A stretch of DNA of 64,000 bases from Bidens hawaiensis (Eukaryota > Streptophyta > Magnoliopsida > Asterales > Asteraceae): positions 2,232,001 through 2,296,000 of the forward strand of contig JAIQDT010000231.1 of NCBI GenBank assembly GCA_021521415.1, read 5' to 3'. The notes beneath the pieces were generated by a model. The model was not told the DNA's origin. It worked only from the letters and a program-made list of their open reading frames with translations, and ran no database searches. The stretch's first letter is position 1; each line of letters begins with the position of its first letter. Of this stretch, positions 10,672 to 20,036 are shown one piece after another. Made by a program: the position numbers and the translations under genes.

Positions 10672-11492
10672 CGAATAATGTAAAACAACACCCATAACAC
10701 GGGGGGATAAAATCTAGTATATATACATATATACGAAACCTCTCTATTTTTTCTCAAGCCATCAGATTGTTTTATTTGTGAATGGTGATTTCTCATGCAT
10801 TAGACCCGAATTCATGGGTATGGGTCTCACCAATCCCAGATAGCTATTAAACGGGTTATAACATCTCATTATATTAAAAACTAATCTTACCAAATATTTG
10901 ATATGAAAATCATATAAATAGGGATATACTAAAAATTAATATTCGATTTTTTAAAAAAGATATTATTTATAACTATGAAACAATTTTATAGTATAAAAAT
11001 AAGCGTGTCATGGGTCTCATCAAACCTATATAGCTTTTAAACAAGTTATAATATCTCATTTATTTATGAAACTCTTTCATCATCAAACCCTAAGTATATA
11101 TTATTAATTTTCTAACAATAAATAAAATTAAAATACAAAAAATACATAAATATTAGAATCGTAAAATGTAAATCAAACCTTAATTTAATTTCTCAATATG
11201 GATTTAATTACATTAGCGATTCTTTTTTCTTTTAAGTTTAACTTAAATGAAAAGTTTCAAAATATAATCCAAATTATAACAAATGAACGTAAACGAATAA
11301 ATATAAAAATTAAGTAGATAATTCATTCAATGCTTCATTAAAAAAAATAAACATAACCCAACATAAATTAATCAAACTAGGTTCAAGTATATATTAACTT
11401 CTTATATTAAATAAACTAAAATCCAAAAAAATGCATTCGCAATATTATAAACGAAATTAAACAACCCCCGTAATACGGGGGAGAAAAACTAG
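9780..11492 (+). mobile_element. Tandem array of non-autonomous Helitron-like units
   Basis: Three diverged copies of a ~430-520 bp unit start near 9790, 10222 and 10751. Each has CCATCAGATTG or CCACCAGATTG, then GGGTTATAACA, then a run with AATAGGGATATA. Unit 3 ends with the hairpin CCCCCG-TAATA-CGGGGG (11465-11481), then CTAG at 11489-11492 and a T. Unit 2 ends with a decayed version of the same hairpin and CTAG at 10714-10717. A hairpin a few bases before a CTRR end is the Helitron 3' signature. No helicase is present, and the 5' TC ends are not certain. Confidence 0.55.
10619..10667. repeat. (TA)n microsatellite inside Helitron-like unit 2
   Basis: About 49 bp of pure TA lies where the other units have only A-rich sequence, so it is an expansion within this unit. 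Confidence 0.9.
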
Positions 11493-11506
11493 TATATATA
11501 TATATA

Positions 11507-11690
11507 ACTGTTTAAATAAAAATAAATAGTTTTCTAAAAATGATAAGAAGGCATAATATTTGAAGTTAGAAAACTATGTAAGCCTAAATCCTAGATGTAC
11601 GAAACTATATGGGCCTAAATCCTAGAGCCTTAGAAACTATTTGGTATCTTGGAAACCACTATATCTTAGATATTACGTTATTTTACTTAT
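11507..11690. mobile_element. Possible small MITE (family D) between TA tracts
   Basis: It is flanked by short (TA)n on both sides. Its left end (AAATAAATAGTTTTCTAAAA) resembles the left end of the segment at 13581. Terminal inverted repeats are not clear, so the call rests on flanks and similarity between the two segments. Confidence 0.3.
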
Positions 11691-11937
11691 ATATATAATT
11701 AATCTGTTTGATTCTAACAATTAGCATGTTAATTTAATTTGTATTTGATCCAAGCATTATTTATGTGCGCACGCGAATGTATGCTTAAGTTCTTCCGAAA
11801 AGTCATTCCAACTATTTTTTCTTTTGTATTCTACAATTATTTAAATATAAGGTTTTGATGTAAAATATTGTAATTATTATGTTTTTGGAAGTTTCATTTT
11901 TATTAATTTATGTCTTTGTTAATTTAATATACAAAAG

Positions 11938-12010
<73 letters not shown>

Positions 12011-12977
12011 TTCTTTTTCGAATTCATTAGTTAGATTTTAATATATCATATCAGATTAGGTTTTTTCATTTTACATTACGATTTCTTTTCGGATTCATGA
12101 GATTATTATTATGATTTTCGGATTCATGATTTTAAATTTAGTTAATTATTAGTCAAATAATAAAAAAAAAACATAAACATTCGACATGGTTTTTTCATAA
12201 ATTGAATCAAAGATGGAAGATTTAATCTTCACCAAATTCGTTTATCCAAGATGATGTTCCAAAATTCTATATTTTTCAATCGTTTTTTGATCGATCTTTT
12301 ATTTGAAAGTTACGTATCATGTTTTTTTAATATATTTAATCAACTCTCTTTTTTTTTTCTTAGCAAATATGAGTTACGTTTAGATGAAAAAACTAGCTAA
12401 CAATTTATGTAGTCGAATATAAGTTATGTGTAGATAATTTGTAAACTTATACCAAACTAACAAGCAATGTGGGTAATTTGTAAAAACGCATTCACAGTGC
12501 GTGTATAAACTTACTCAGATAAAAAAATATTTTCTCTATTTTACACGTAAAACTAATTAAAAAATACTAAGAATCTACGCATGTAATATTTCCATATACA
12601 TATTCGAAATAAAGCCAACACACTTAATGAATTTGTTTAGGATATACATGAATATGGTTAACGCACTTGATGAATTATCAATGAAGATGCTCGGGTATTT
12701 GATTAAAATGATATTAATTAACAACAATTTTGACTAAAAATATAAAATCTAAATTATTGGCTTGTAACTTTTTGAATTGATTAGTATAATATATGTCATA
12801 AATAACTCATTTGACTTTAAGAACTACAAGACATAAGTACCCCTTTCATTAAAATATCGGTCAAATTGTTTTCTTGTTAGTTACAAATTTGCCATGTTTA
12901 TTTTGGATCATTGATAACACTTAATCAATGCTAAGATCTAATTCTTATATTAATATCATTTTTCGTCTGAATCATCC
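11691..12977. other. AT-rich intergenic sequence, no gene seen
   Basis: Apart from the ATT microsatellite it contains only A/T-rich unique-looking sequence with frequent stops in all frames. Confidence 0.6.
11939..12008. repeat. (TTA)n microsatellite
   Basis: About 23 perfect trinucleotide units. Confidence 0.95.
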
Positions 12978-13004
12978 CATATATATATATATATATATAT
13001 ATAT

Positions 13005-13549
13005 GGTTGAAATTAAGAACTTTGAGAATCATTTTTAACCATAAAAATATATTAAAAATAATAAAACAAAAAAAAACAAAATTTATAGGAAAGTGAAAAA
13101 ACCAAAACGCTTATCTAGCATCTCGGTTTCACAAAAAAATAAAAACCGGTTTTACTAAATTATAAATATGCATATTGTCATTTAATCTCAAGTTACATAA
13201 TATACGCATATGAACATTACCATGGATTTTAATTTTAATTGTGCATATGTTTATAAAAATAGCATGTATATATACGTATATGTACATATATGTTTATAAA
13301 TACGTATATGCACATACGTGCTTACAAGTATTATTCATATTTGTATAATTTAGCTAAACCGAATTTTTTTATGAAAACAAGATGCTAGATAAACATTTTG
13401 GGTTTTTTTTTTTTTACTTTTTCTATTTTTGCATTTGTTTGATTTTATAAATTTTTATTACTTTTTTAATTTTTTCCAAAAGGTTTTCTTGTGCTCCAAA
13501 ATGATTCTCAAAATTCTCAATTTTCAAATGTTTCTCACAGGATCTCAAT
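13005..13549. mobile_element. MITE family A, copy 2
   Basis: The left end GGTTGAAATTAAGAACTTTG pairs with the right end near 13495-13549 (CAAAATTCTCAATTTTC, GGATCTCAATC), followed by TA repeats. The left terminus is shorter than in copies 1 and 3. The interior shares the ATACGTATATG/CATATGTTTATA pattern. Confidence 0.7.
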
Positions 13550-13580
13550 CATATATATACATATACATATATATATATAT

Positions 13581-13837
13581 AAGGGATATCCTAAAAACAA
13601 ATAGTTTCCTAAAAAGGTTAGATATAAATCATAGCCATTGGATCATAGTAATCAATGGTTGAGATTTAAAATTACCAAAACCGACATAGTTTCCTATAAT
13701 TATTTCTTCACCATTATAACCGTCATAGCTTTCTAAAAAATTTTTTTCACAACAATTTGTAATGTCACATGTCAAAAATCTATTGGTTTTTATCATTCCT
13801 AGGAAACTTTTTATATTTATTTGAACCATTTTCTACA
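13581..13837. mobile_element. Possible MITE (family D) between TA tracts
   Basis: This segment of about 257 bp lies between (TA)n tracts. The left end AAATAGTTTCCTAAAAAGG resembles 11507-11545. The right end CTAGGAAACTTTTTATATTT is only weakly complementary to the left. Confidence 0.35.
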
Positions 13838-13907
13838 TACATACATATATATATATATATACACACACACATATATACACACACACACACACCAACACAT
13901 ATATATA

Positions 13908-14401
13908 GGATCAGGATAATGTAAGAACTTTTTGAAAATTGAGAACCATGAGAACTATTTTGGACCATAAAAAATCGAAAAAATAGAAAAAAATCATAAA
14001 ATAAAAAAAACACAAAAATAAAAAAGTAAAAAACCAAAATTTTTTTTTACCATCCCGGTTTCTAAAAAAATTCTCGTTTTATCATACATATATGTATAAT
14101 ATGTACATATATGCACACACATGTTTTTTTATACACGTATGTATAATTTATGGTAAATGATAATCTACATATGTATACATTATGTAACTAGAGATTAAAT
14201 AGAAACGTACATATGTGTATAGGTATAATACGAATTTTTATGGAACCGTAATGAAATATAAGAATTTTGGTTTTTTTTTACTTTTTTAAAATTTTCATTT
14301 TTTTATTTTTTAACTTTTAAATATTTTTAGAGGTTTTTTTAGTGGCCTAATATGGTTCTTAAATTTCTTAATTTACAAAGGGTTCACTTAAGATCCTTAC
14401 C
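13908..14401. mobile_element. MITE family A, copy 3
   Basis: It has the same terminal inverted repeats as copy 1 (GGATCAGGATAATGTAAGAAC at left, AAGATCCTTACC at right) and the same interior with TATGTATAATATGTACATAT-like motifs. It lacks the internal duplication of copy 1. (TA)n borders both ends. Confidence 0.8.
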
Positions 14402-14450
14402 ATATATATATATATATATATATACATACATATCTATATATATATATATA

Positions 14451-14777
14451 GGGTAAGGTTAAAATGAAAATCCACTTGATTGTGAAAACCCGCGAAAACC
14501 CTATGTAACATAGTTTTTTTTTGTTACATGTAATATATGTTGTAACATTTAATACAAAACATCGAAACATCAAAAAAAAATTGTTTTGCTATTTTTTAAC
14601 ATTTTTTTACTAATTTTTATACATGTTTTCAGGAGAGAGAAAAAGTTATATTTATATTTACATTTTTTATTCACTTTAATTATGGACCACAAAATTTAAA
14701 TATTAATTAAAAACATGTAGTTGAGAATGGGTTTCTAGAATTTTCACAACTCAAGTGTGTTTTCATTTTATACTTAG

Positions 14778-14779
<2 letters not shown>
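14451..14779 (+). mobile_element. MITE family B, copy 1
   Basis: The left end is GGGTAAGGTTAAAATGAAAA. The right end GTGTTTTCATTTTATACTTAGCC is its imperfect complement. The element includes AATACAAAACATCGAAA and a GAGAGAAAAAG motif. TA tracts flank it. Confidence 0.8.
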
Positions 14780-14825
<46 letters not shown>

Positions 14826-14827
<2 letters not shown>

Positions 14828-15133
14828 AGGGTTAGAATGAAAACCAACTTGAGTTGTGAAAACTCTAGAAACTCATTCTCAACCACATGTTTTTAATTAA
14901 AGTTTGAATCTTGTGGTGCACAATTAAAGTGAATAAAAAATATAAATATAACACTTTCTCTCTTCTGAAATCATATATAAAAATTAGTAAAATAATGTTA
15001 AAAAGTAGCAAAACAATTTTTTTTTATTTTTCAATGTTTTGTATTAAATGTTACAACATATATTACGTGTGCAAAAAAAAACCGATGTTATATAGGGTTT
15101 TCACAACTTAAATGAGTTTTCATTCTATACTTC

Positions 15134-15135
<2 letters not shown>
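14826..15135 (-). mobile_element. MITE family B, copy 2 (inverted relative to copy 1)
   Basis: The left end GGAGGGTTAGAATGAAAACC continues into sequence that is the reverse complement of the right half of copy 1 (AACTCATTCTCAACCACATG). The right end is CATTCTATACTTCCC. Copies 1 and 2 are separated only by a 46-bp TA tract. Confidence 0.8.
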
Positions 15136-15171
<36 letters not shown>

Positions 15172-15175
<4 letters not shown>

Positions 15176-15506
15176 CGCATAGACTGAAAACCTATTTGAG
15201 TTTAGAAAATCCGTGAAAACCCCATGTAACATTATTATTATTATTTTTTTTTGCTTTTTTTATATGTAATATATGTTGTTACATTTAATACAAAACATCG
15301 AAAAATTAAAAAAAAACGTATTTTGTTTAATTTTTCTTTAACTTTTAAACATATTTTCAAAGAGAGAGAAAATGTAACTTTACATTTACATTTTTATTAG
15401 CTTTAATTATGGATCACAAAATTCGAACTTTAATTAAAAACATATGGTTGAGAATAAGTTTTTAGAGTTTTCTCAACTCAAGTGGTTTTTTATTTTATTC
15501 TAACCC
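15172..15506 (+). mobile_element. MITE family B, copy 3
   Basis: It is collinear with copy 1: AATACAAAACATCGAAAAATT in the middle, AGAGAGAGAAAATG after it, and AGTGGTTTTTTATTTTATTC at the right end. Its left end (GGCACGCATAGACTGAAAACC) is diverged. TA tracts lie on both sides. Confidence 0.75.
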
Positions 15507-15529
15507 TATATATATATATATATATATAT

Positions 15530-15857
15530 GGAAGATTTCTTTTGAGAACCACTTTGAGTTTTAAGAACTCGAAAGAACTCAACATAAAAATTTCCTTTTT
15601 AATTTTTTTTACACATACATAATATATGTAGGTTACATATATGTCAAAAATTTCAGAATTTTTTACGCACCAAGTCGACTTTTTAAATAGGTGTAATGAA
15701 CGTTTAAATTAGTGTAATCACTGTACATCTTTATTATCTCCTACTTTAATTTTTTAATCAAATTAATCTCAACCACGTAATCTAATTCATTTAATTAAAT
15801 GTGTGATGAAATTCCTAATTCTTAAAACTCAACAAGGTTCTCAAATTATCCTTCCCC
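15530..15857 (+). mobile_element. MITE family C, copy 1
   Basis: The left end GGAAGATTTCTTTTGAGAACC pairs imperfectly with the right end GGTTCTCAAATTATCCTTCCCC. It contains TACGCACCAAGTCGAC and AGTGTAATCACTGTACATC, which recur inverted in the next segment. Confidence 0.75.
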
Positions 15858-15867
15858 TATTTATAGA

Positions 15868-16112
15868 GGATGGATAATTTGAGACTTGGTTGAGTTTTAA
15901 AAACCTCAAATCTTAACCACACATTTAATTAAATAGGATATATTATGGTTGAGGTTAAATCTGATTAAAAAATTAAGTATGAGAGAGAATAAAGATGTAC
16001 AGTGATTACACTAATTTAAACGTCCGCTACACCAATGTAAAAAGTCGATTCGGTGCGCAAAAAGTGTTGTAGTTTGTCTACGTACATGTAACCTACACAC
16101 ACACACACTAGA
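15868..16112 (-). mobile_element. MITE family C, copy 2, inverted and truncated
   Basis: It starts only ~10 bp after copy 1 and matches its reverse complement (GATGTACAGTGATTACACTA, GTCGATTCGGTGCGCA). The distal inverted repeat is missing; the copy ends near a CACACACAC run. Confidence 0.7.
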
Positions 16113-17497
16113 ACGGTGGCCGCGATGCAGCGAGTATTTGAACATATAGACCTTGGTAATTGCGTAACAGTTATGGGCGTTCATGGTTGGGCACGACGTG
16201 AAACTCGACCCGAACACGACACGATTTTAAGCTGGTGCGACACAGCACAAATAAGTATATGGGTCGAGTTAAGGTTAAAATTAATAATGTCACAAATATA
16301 GGATTTATTTTATTTTAGAGAATAGTGTACAAATATGTAATGATTCATCAAGCTAGTTAATTTAAGGTTAAAATTGAATTATTATGTGTTACAATTAAAA
16401 AAATAAATGTGTTACTATTTTTTGTATTTAAATTATAAAAGTGAAAAGTTAATGTGATTGTTGAAGCTTATTGAATTCCCTAAGTTGAGTAGTTGTAATA
16501 TCTGGAGGTCTTGTTTGTATCTTTGTGAGAAAAAATAGGTAGACATGGGATGCTTTTAATCTTCTGATTGCATATTTAGATTGTACATTAATGCTTTGTT
16601 GACTTTTACATTATAAATGACAGCTCGGTATTGAATGAAATTTATATCAAAACATTGAAAAAATGAGCTTGTCGCAACGATAAGTTTCTTTATTTTTTAT
16701 GATATAATATACTTAAAACTACGAAAAAAATAAAAAAGTAAATAAAGTTGTCAAGTAGAGGTTAAAGATGAGGGGGCAAATTTGTAACCATTATTTAAAT
16801 TAACAAAATTTTAGTATATATGAGGGGAAAAGTTGTAAGTTGTAACTATATTTAAATAAATTGAAACACGTGTGAGATTTAATGATTGAATGACCCTTTT
16901 GCCCCTGTTAAAAGTTGTACAATGTGCTTGATAAATTGTAAATTAATTAATCATAAACGTGTTAATTTGCCCTCCTCTCTTATATTATTTATAGAATGTA
17001 TTTGTTTGTATACCTATATATATATATATATATATATTCCTTTTTTTTCTTTGCTAAATTATAACATATGGTAATATGATGTTTATTAAAGTTTTCAATA
17101 TACTCTTACAATATGTTTGTTATTATCTATATTTTGGGACAATTTTTTTTCAAAATTAAGTTCTATTTAATAATCTACAAGTCATCAAAAACGAGTTGCA
17201 CGTAGCACACGGGCTTATTTAACTAATCCGGGCAAAAAAATATGTTAAAAATGAGTCGTATTTAAAATATAATGTATTTTTTATCGTAAGCTATAGTAAC
17301 TGCAAATATAGTACATGTGTAATTAAATTGAACCAATTCCAATCCTACTAGTTTAGAATTAAAATAAGAAAAGTATCATATAAATACACTTTAAATCGGT
17401 AGACTTACTTGTTCAATTCTACTTGAGCATTGAATGCAATTAACTTCTGTTATTTATTATCTATTTCACATATAAGTTATATATATATATATATATT
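16113..17497. other. Upstream region of the response-regulator-like gene, AT-rich
   Basis: No convincing ORF or transposon is seen. TA microsatellites lie at about 17014-17038 and 17478-17496. The second lies 80 bp before the gene's ATG and could serve as its TATA region, but that cannot be judged from sequence alone. Confidence 0.5.
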
Positions 17498-17575
17498 GAA
17501 GAGATGGTTTAGAACTTTCAGAACCAGCAATTGCGCTGTCTTTATTCTCTCTCTTGGCGAGAACAAAAATTACAT

Positions 17576-17652
17576 ATGAAAGGTGATTCATTTCAAAATG
17601 TTATGCACCCAATCAATGTTTTGGTTGTGGACCATAAAAGTGACTGGGCTGC
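17576..17652 (+). pseudogene. Response-regulator-like gene, exon 1, 5' piece
   Basis: ATG at 17576 opens the frame M-K-G-D...INVLVVDHKSDWAA. The beta-1 strand VLVVD of a receiver domain is clear, but the usual acidic pair is D-H here. It stops at the Tat 5' LTR; the last five bases GCTGC are the duplicated target site. Confidence 0.8.
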
Positions 17653-18585
17653 TGAAGAGGTAGGTCCCAGCAGGGCTCAGTTGGTCCCGCATGACTCACC
17701 TTGAACAGGGATGTCTGCGCAAAGACCATCTACTCCCGCAGGACCCACCATGCTCAGAGAAGCCTACGCGCAGTATGCAAGCTGCATACGCAGGGAAAAG
17801 CCTCCCAATGGTAAAGTAACCCGCCTGTTCCCGCAGTTGCGGATACAAGCCATCAGGGAAGGCTACCCGCACAGCATAGCTACACGCATAAGGCTTAACA
17901 CTTACAAATATTCAGTGTCACCTGAAAGAATGAGCAAAGGCGGGAGGGGGAAAACTCCCGCCAAAATGGGCCAGTCCGTATGATGGAGGATCTTTTGCGT
18001 GATACCTGACGAGGTAAAGACAAAAGATCTGACCAAGAATGCGACAGCTCACTGACAGCAGCGTGGCAGACAGCACGCCACAGCACTGTGACCAATAGCC
18101 GCCGCCTGCCCACCAACTCCTGCCAGACCACGTGCCTAGCCTGCAGTTGGTAGAAGACGAAGAGTGCACGGCACGCCTGCTCTGTGTCAGCCACTACCTA
18201 TCCACCACTCACAGGTAGGGCACGTGCATAGGTTACAGTTGGTAGCGTGTTGGGCCGGCTAAACCCCTTGGAAACCCACCTTCGGCTATAAAAGACAGCA
18301 AATGGTATTATCATTTCATCATCTACTATCTCGTATAACTTACTTGATAACTGCTCTAATAGTATTCATATACTTTTATATTCAAAGAGCAATATAGACT
18401 GATTCTCACGCCGGAGGGTGGTCACAAGGAGGAACCCCCCCCCCCTTCTCAGTGACGAGCTTACGGTGTCTGTTTTGCAGGTTCCCTGAAGTACAACTTA
18501 CTCTGCTGGACCTAACCTTCGTGGGAAACATTACTTAGCCCCCAGATTACCTATAATCTGCCCGGGGTCACTTAGTGTTTCTTCA
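17653..18585 (+). mobile_element. 5' LTR of the Tat element
   Basis: It begins TGAAGAGGTAGG and ends TTTCTTCA. A TATAAAA box at 18287-18293 gives a likely transcription start near 18320. Short ORFs inside are not credible genes. Confidence 0.95.
18287..18293 (+). promoter_or_regulatory. TATA box of the Tat 5' LTR
   Basis: GGCTATAAAAGAC within the LTR is an ideal plant TATA box. The same box is in the 3' LTR at 29626-29632, where it would face the remainder of the host gene. Confidence 0.7.
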
Positions 18586-18586
18586 T

Positions 18587-18600
18587 TGGCGCCATCCGTG
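18587..18600 (+). other. Primer binding site of the Tat element
   Basis: TGGCGCCATCCGTG starts one base after the 5' LTR end. The TGGCGCC start is the 3'-CCA complement expected for a tRNA primer; Tat elements often share this heptamer. Which tRNA is used cannot be decided here. Confidence 0.7.
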
Positions 18601-18647
18601 CATAAAGCTAGAACTACATCTTTCTCCAGTTTTTCGAAACTTCCAAG

Positions 18648-20036
18648 ATGACTAGAGAAATTCCGGTAACCACAACCCCAGCCACTGGGGTAAACACCGG
18701 CAACACAATGTTTACAAACACTACCCCAGCCACCCAAGCTGGGGCAAGTGAAGTACATTTTACGAACACTACCCCAGTCACTCATGTAGGGGCAAGTGGA
18801 GTAAATATTCCACTGGGATTCACTGATACCCAGCTGGAAAAACGAACTCGAGCCCCTCGCCAAACACTTGATCAAGTGAAGGCATGGGCCGAGGCACGTC
18901 AACGAGAATTTCAGGCTGAGTTGGACGAACGCTTGCGTTCAGTCCAACAAGCTGAGGAATTCGGTAGTACTCGCCAGCACCTCAACATGAGTAGTGAGTA
19001 CGAGCACTCGGACGACGAGAGGGAAGACTCCGACACCGACGCGAACCCTCGCCATAGGGCGAAAGGGAAGCGTAAGGAAACGGATCCCCAGCCAAAAAGG
19101 AATTTCGGGGAAGCATTCCAACCAGTCACGGAAAAAAGCTCGCGTGACTTCTCCAAGGCCTTTAGACCTACTGCCACAAACGCAGGAAGGTCAAAATTTG
19201 CAAGGGACATTGCAGAAGCAATCGCCCCGAGGAGTGCCAAACAAATGTCCAACATTGGCACATACGATGGTCTATCCGACCCAGATGACCATCTGAACAG
19301 GTTCATTGCGGGGGCAACCGTCAGTAACTGGACGGAACCCACGTGGTGCTACATGTTCCAGATGACTCTGGTAGGAGCAGCCAGAGCATGGTTCGACCGT
19401 TTACCGGTCCACCACATTTATGACTGGGCAGACTTCCAGAACAAGTTCAGTCAACAGTTTAGTCAACAGAGGAAGCACACTGAGGAGCAGTGGACGATCC
19501 TCAACTGTGTGAGAGAAGAGGATGAATCCTTACTGGACTTCATCACCCGCTTCAACTCCAAGAAGCTGAGTCTGGGCAACATCAGCGAAGACCTCGTTCG
19601 CGCCGCTTTCATTCAGGGCGCTGAGTACCCAGAACTTATCCGCACTCTGACGGGTAAAGACGGCATGCCATCCACATGGGATGCCATAATGACGGCAGCC
19701 AAGCGCTTCGCCGAAACGGAGAAACAGCTGGGAAGAGATCTCCCCCAGAATACAAACCTCTACACACAGAGGACAAGGGAGAACAATGTGAGAACCGCCC
19801 GGCTAAACAAAAAGAGGCGGCAAGGTATTTGGCAGTCAAGGATAAACTTTGACACCCCCTCAAGCTCTCGCCCTCTGGTTGGCGGAAGGGACAACACGCA
19901 CCCTTCGAACCGGAAAAAACCGTTGGACGCCACTCACCAAGAGCGTCACGGAGATATTTGCCACGGAAAAACTGCCATGGCCAAAAGCCCCAGCGATCCG
20001 ACAGAAACCCAATGCGGATCAGAGCAAGTCTTGTGA
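18648..20036 (+). CDS. gag: Tat gag (N-terminal and capsid part)
   Basis: ATG at 18648 follows the PBS by 47 bp. The N-terminal ~65 residues hold two copies of a NTTPxTxxGAS unit, then a charged linker. From about residue 195 the retrotransposon gag (capsid) domain is clear: YDGLSDPDDHL, AARAWFDRLP, FSQQFSQQRK, LLDFITRFN. Gag forms the virus-like particle around element RNA. The reading frame leaves the canonical gag sequence at an A6 run (19914-19919). The remaining ~40 codons to the stop at 20036 look out of frame, while the expected gag C-terminus (RWTPLTKS and the zinc knuckle) is in the next frame and leads into pol. Confidence 0.85.
   Translation: MTREIPVTTTPATGVNTGNTMFTNTTPATQAGASEVHFTNTTPVTHVGASGVNIPLGFTDTQLEKRTRAPRQTLDQVKAWAEARQREFQAELDERLRSVQQAEEFGSTRQHLNMSSEYEHSDDEREDSDTDANPRHRAKGKRKETDPQPKRNFGEAFQPVTEKSSRDFSKAFRPTATNAGRSKFARDIAEAIAPRSAKQMSNIGTYDGLSDPDDHLNRFIAGATVSNWTEPTWCYMFQMTLVGAARAWFDRLPVHHIYDWADFQNKFSQQFSQQRKHTEEQWTILNCVREEDESLLDFITRFNSKKLSLGNISEDLVRAAFIQGAEYPELIRTLTGKDGMPSTWDAIMTAAKRFAETEKQLGRDLPQNTNLYTQRTRENNVRTARLNKKRRQGIWQSRINFDTPSSSRPLVGGRDNTHPSNRKKPLDATHQERHGDICHGKTAMAKSPSDPTETQCGSEQVL

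Noticed and set aside
16116..16301. Short plus-strand ORF upstream of the host gene
   Set aside because: It overlaps a truncated MITE flank, has no recognisable motif and no exon signals.
17190..17216. GCACGTAGCACACGGGC as a Helitron 3' hairpin
   Set aside because: No CTRR end follows at the right distance and no matching 5' end was seen.
17711..17983. 90-aa ORF repeated exactly at 29050-29322
   Set aside because: It lies within the LTRs and is identical because the LTRs are; no domain and no start context support a gene.
19849..19851. A separate pol start at TTG
   Set aside because: The first residues are the tail of an open frame; real gag sequence (zinc knuckle) lies inside this ORF, so it is a continuation of gag.
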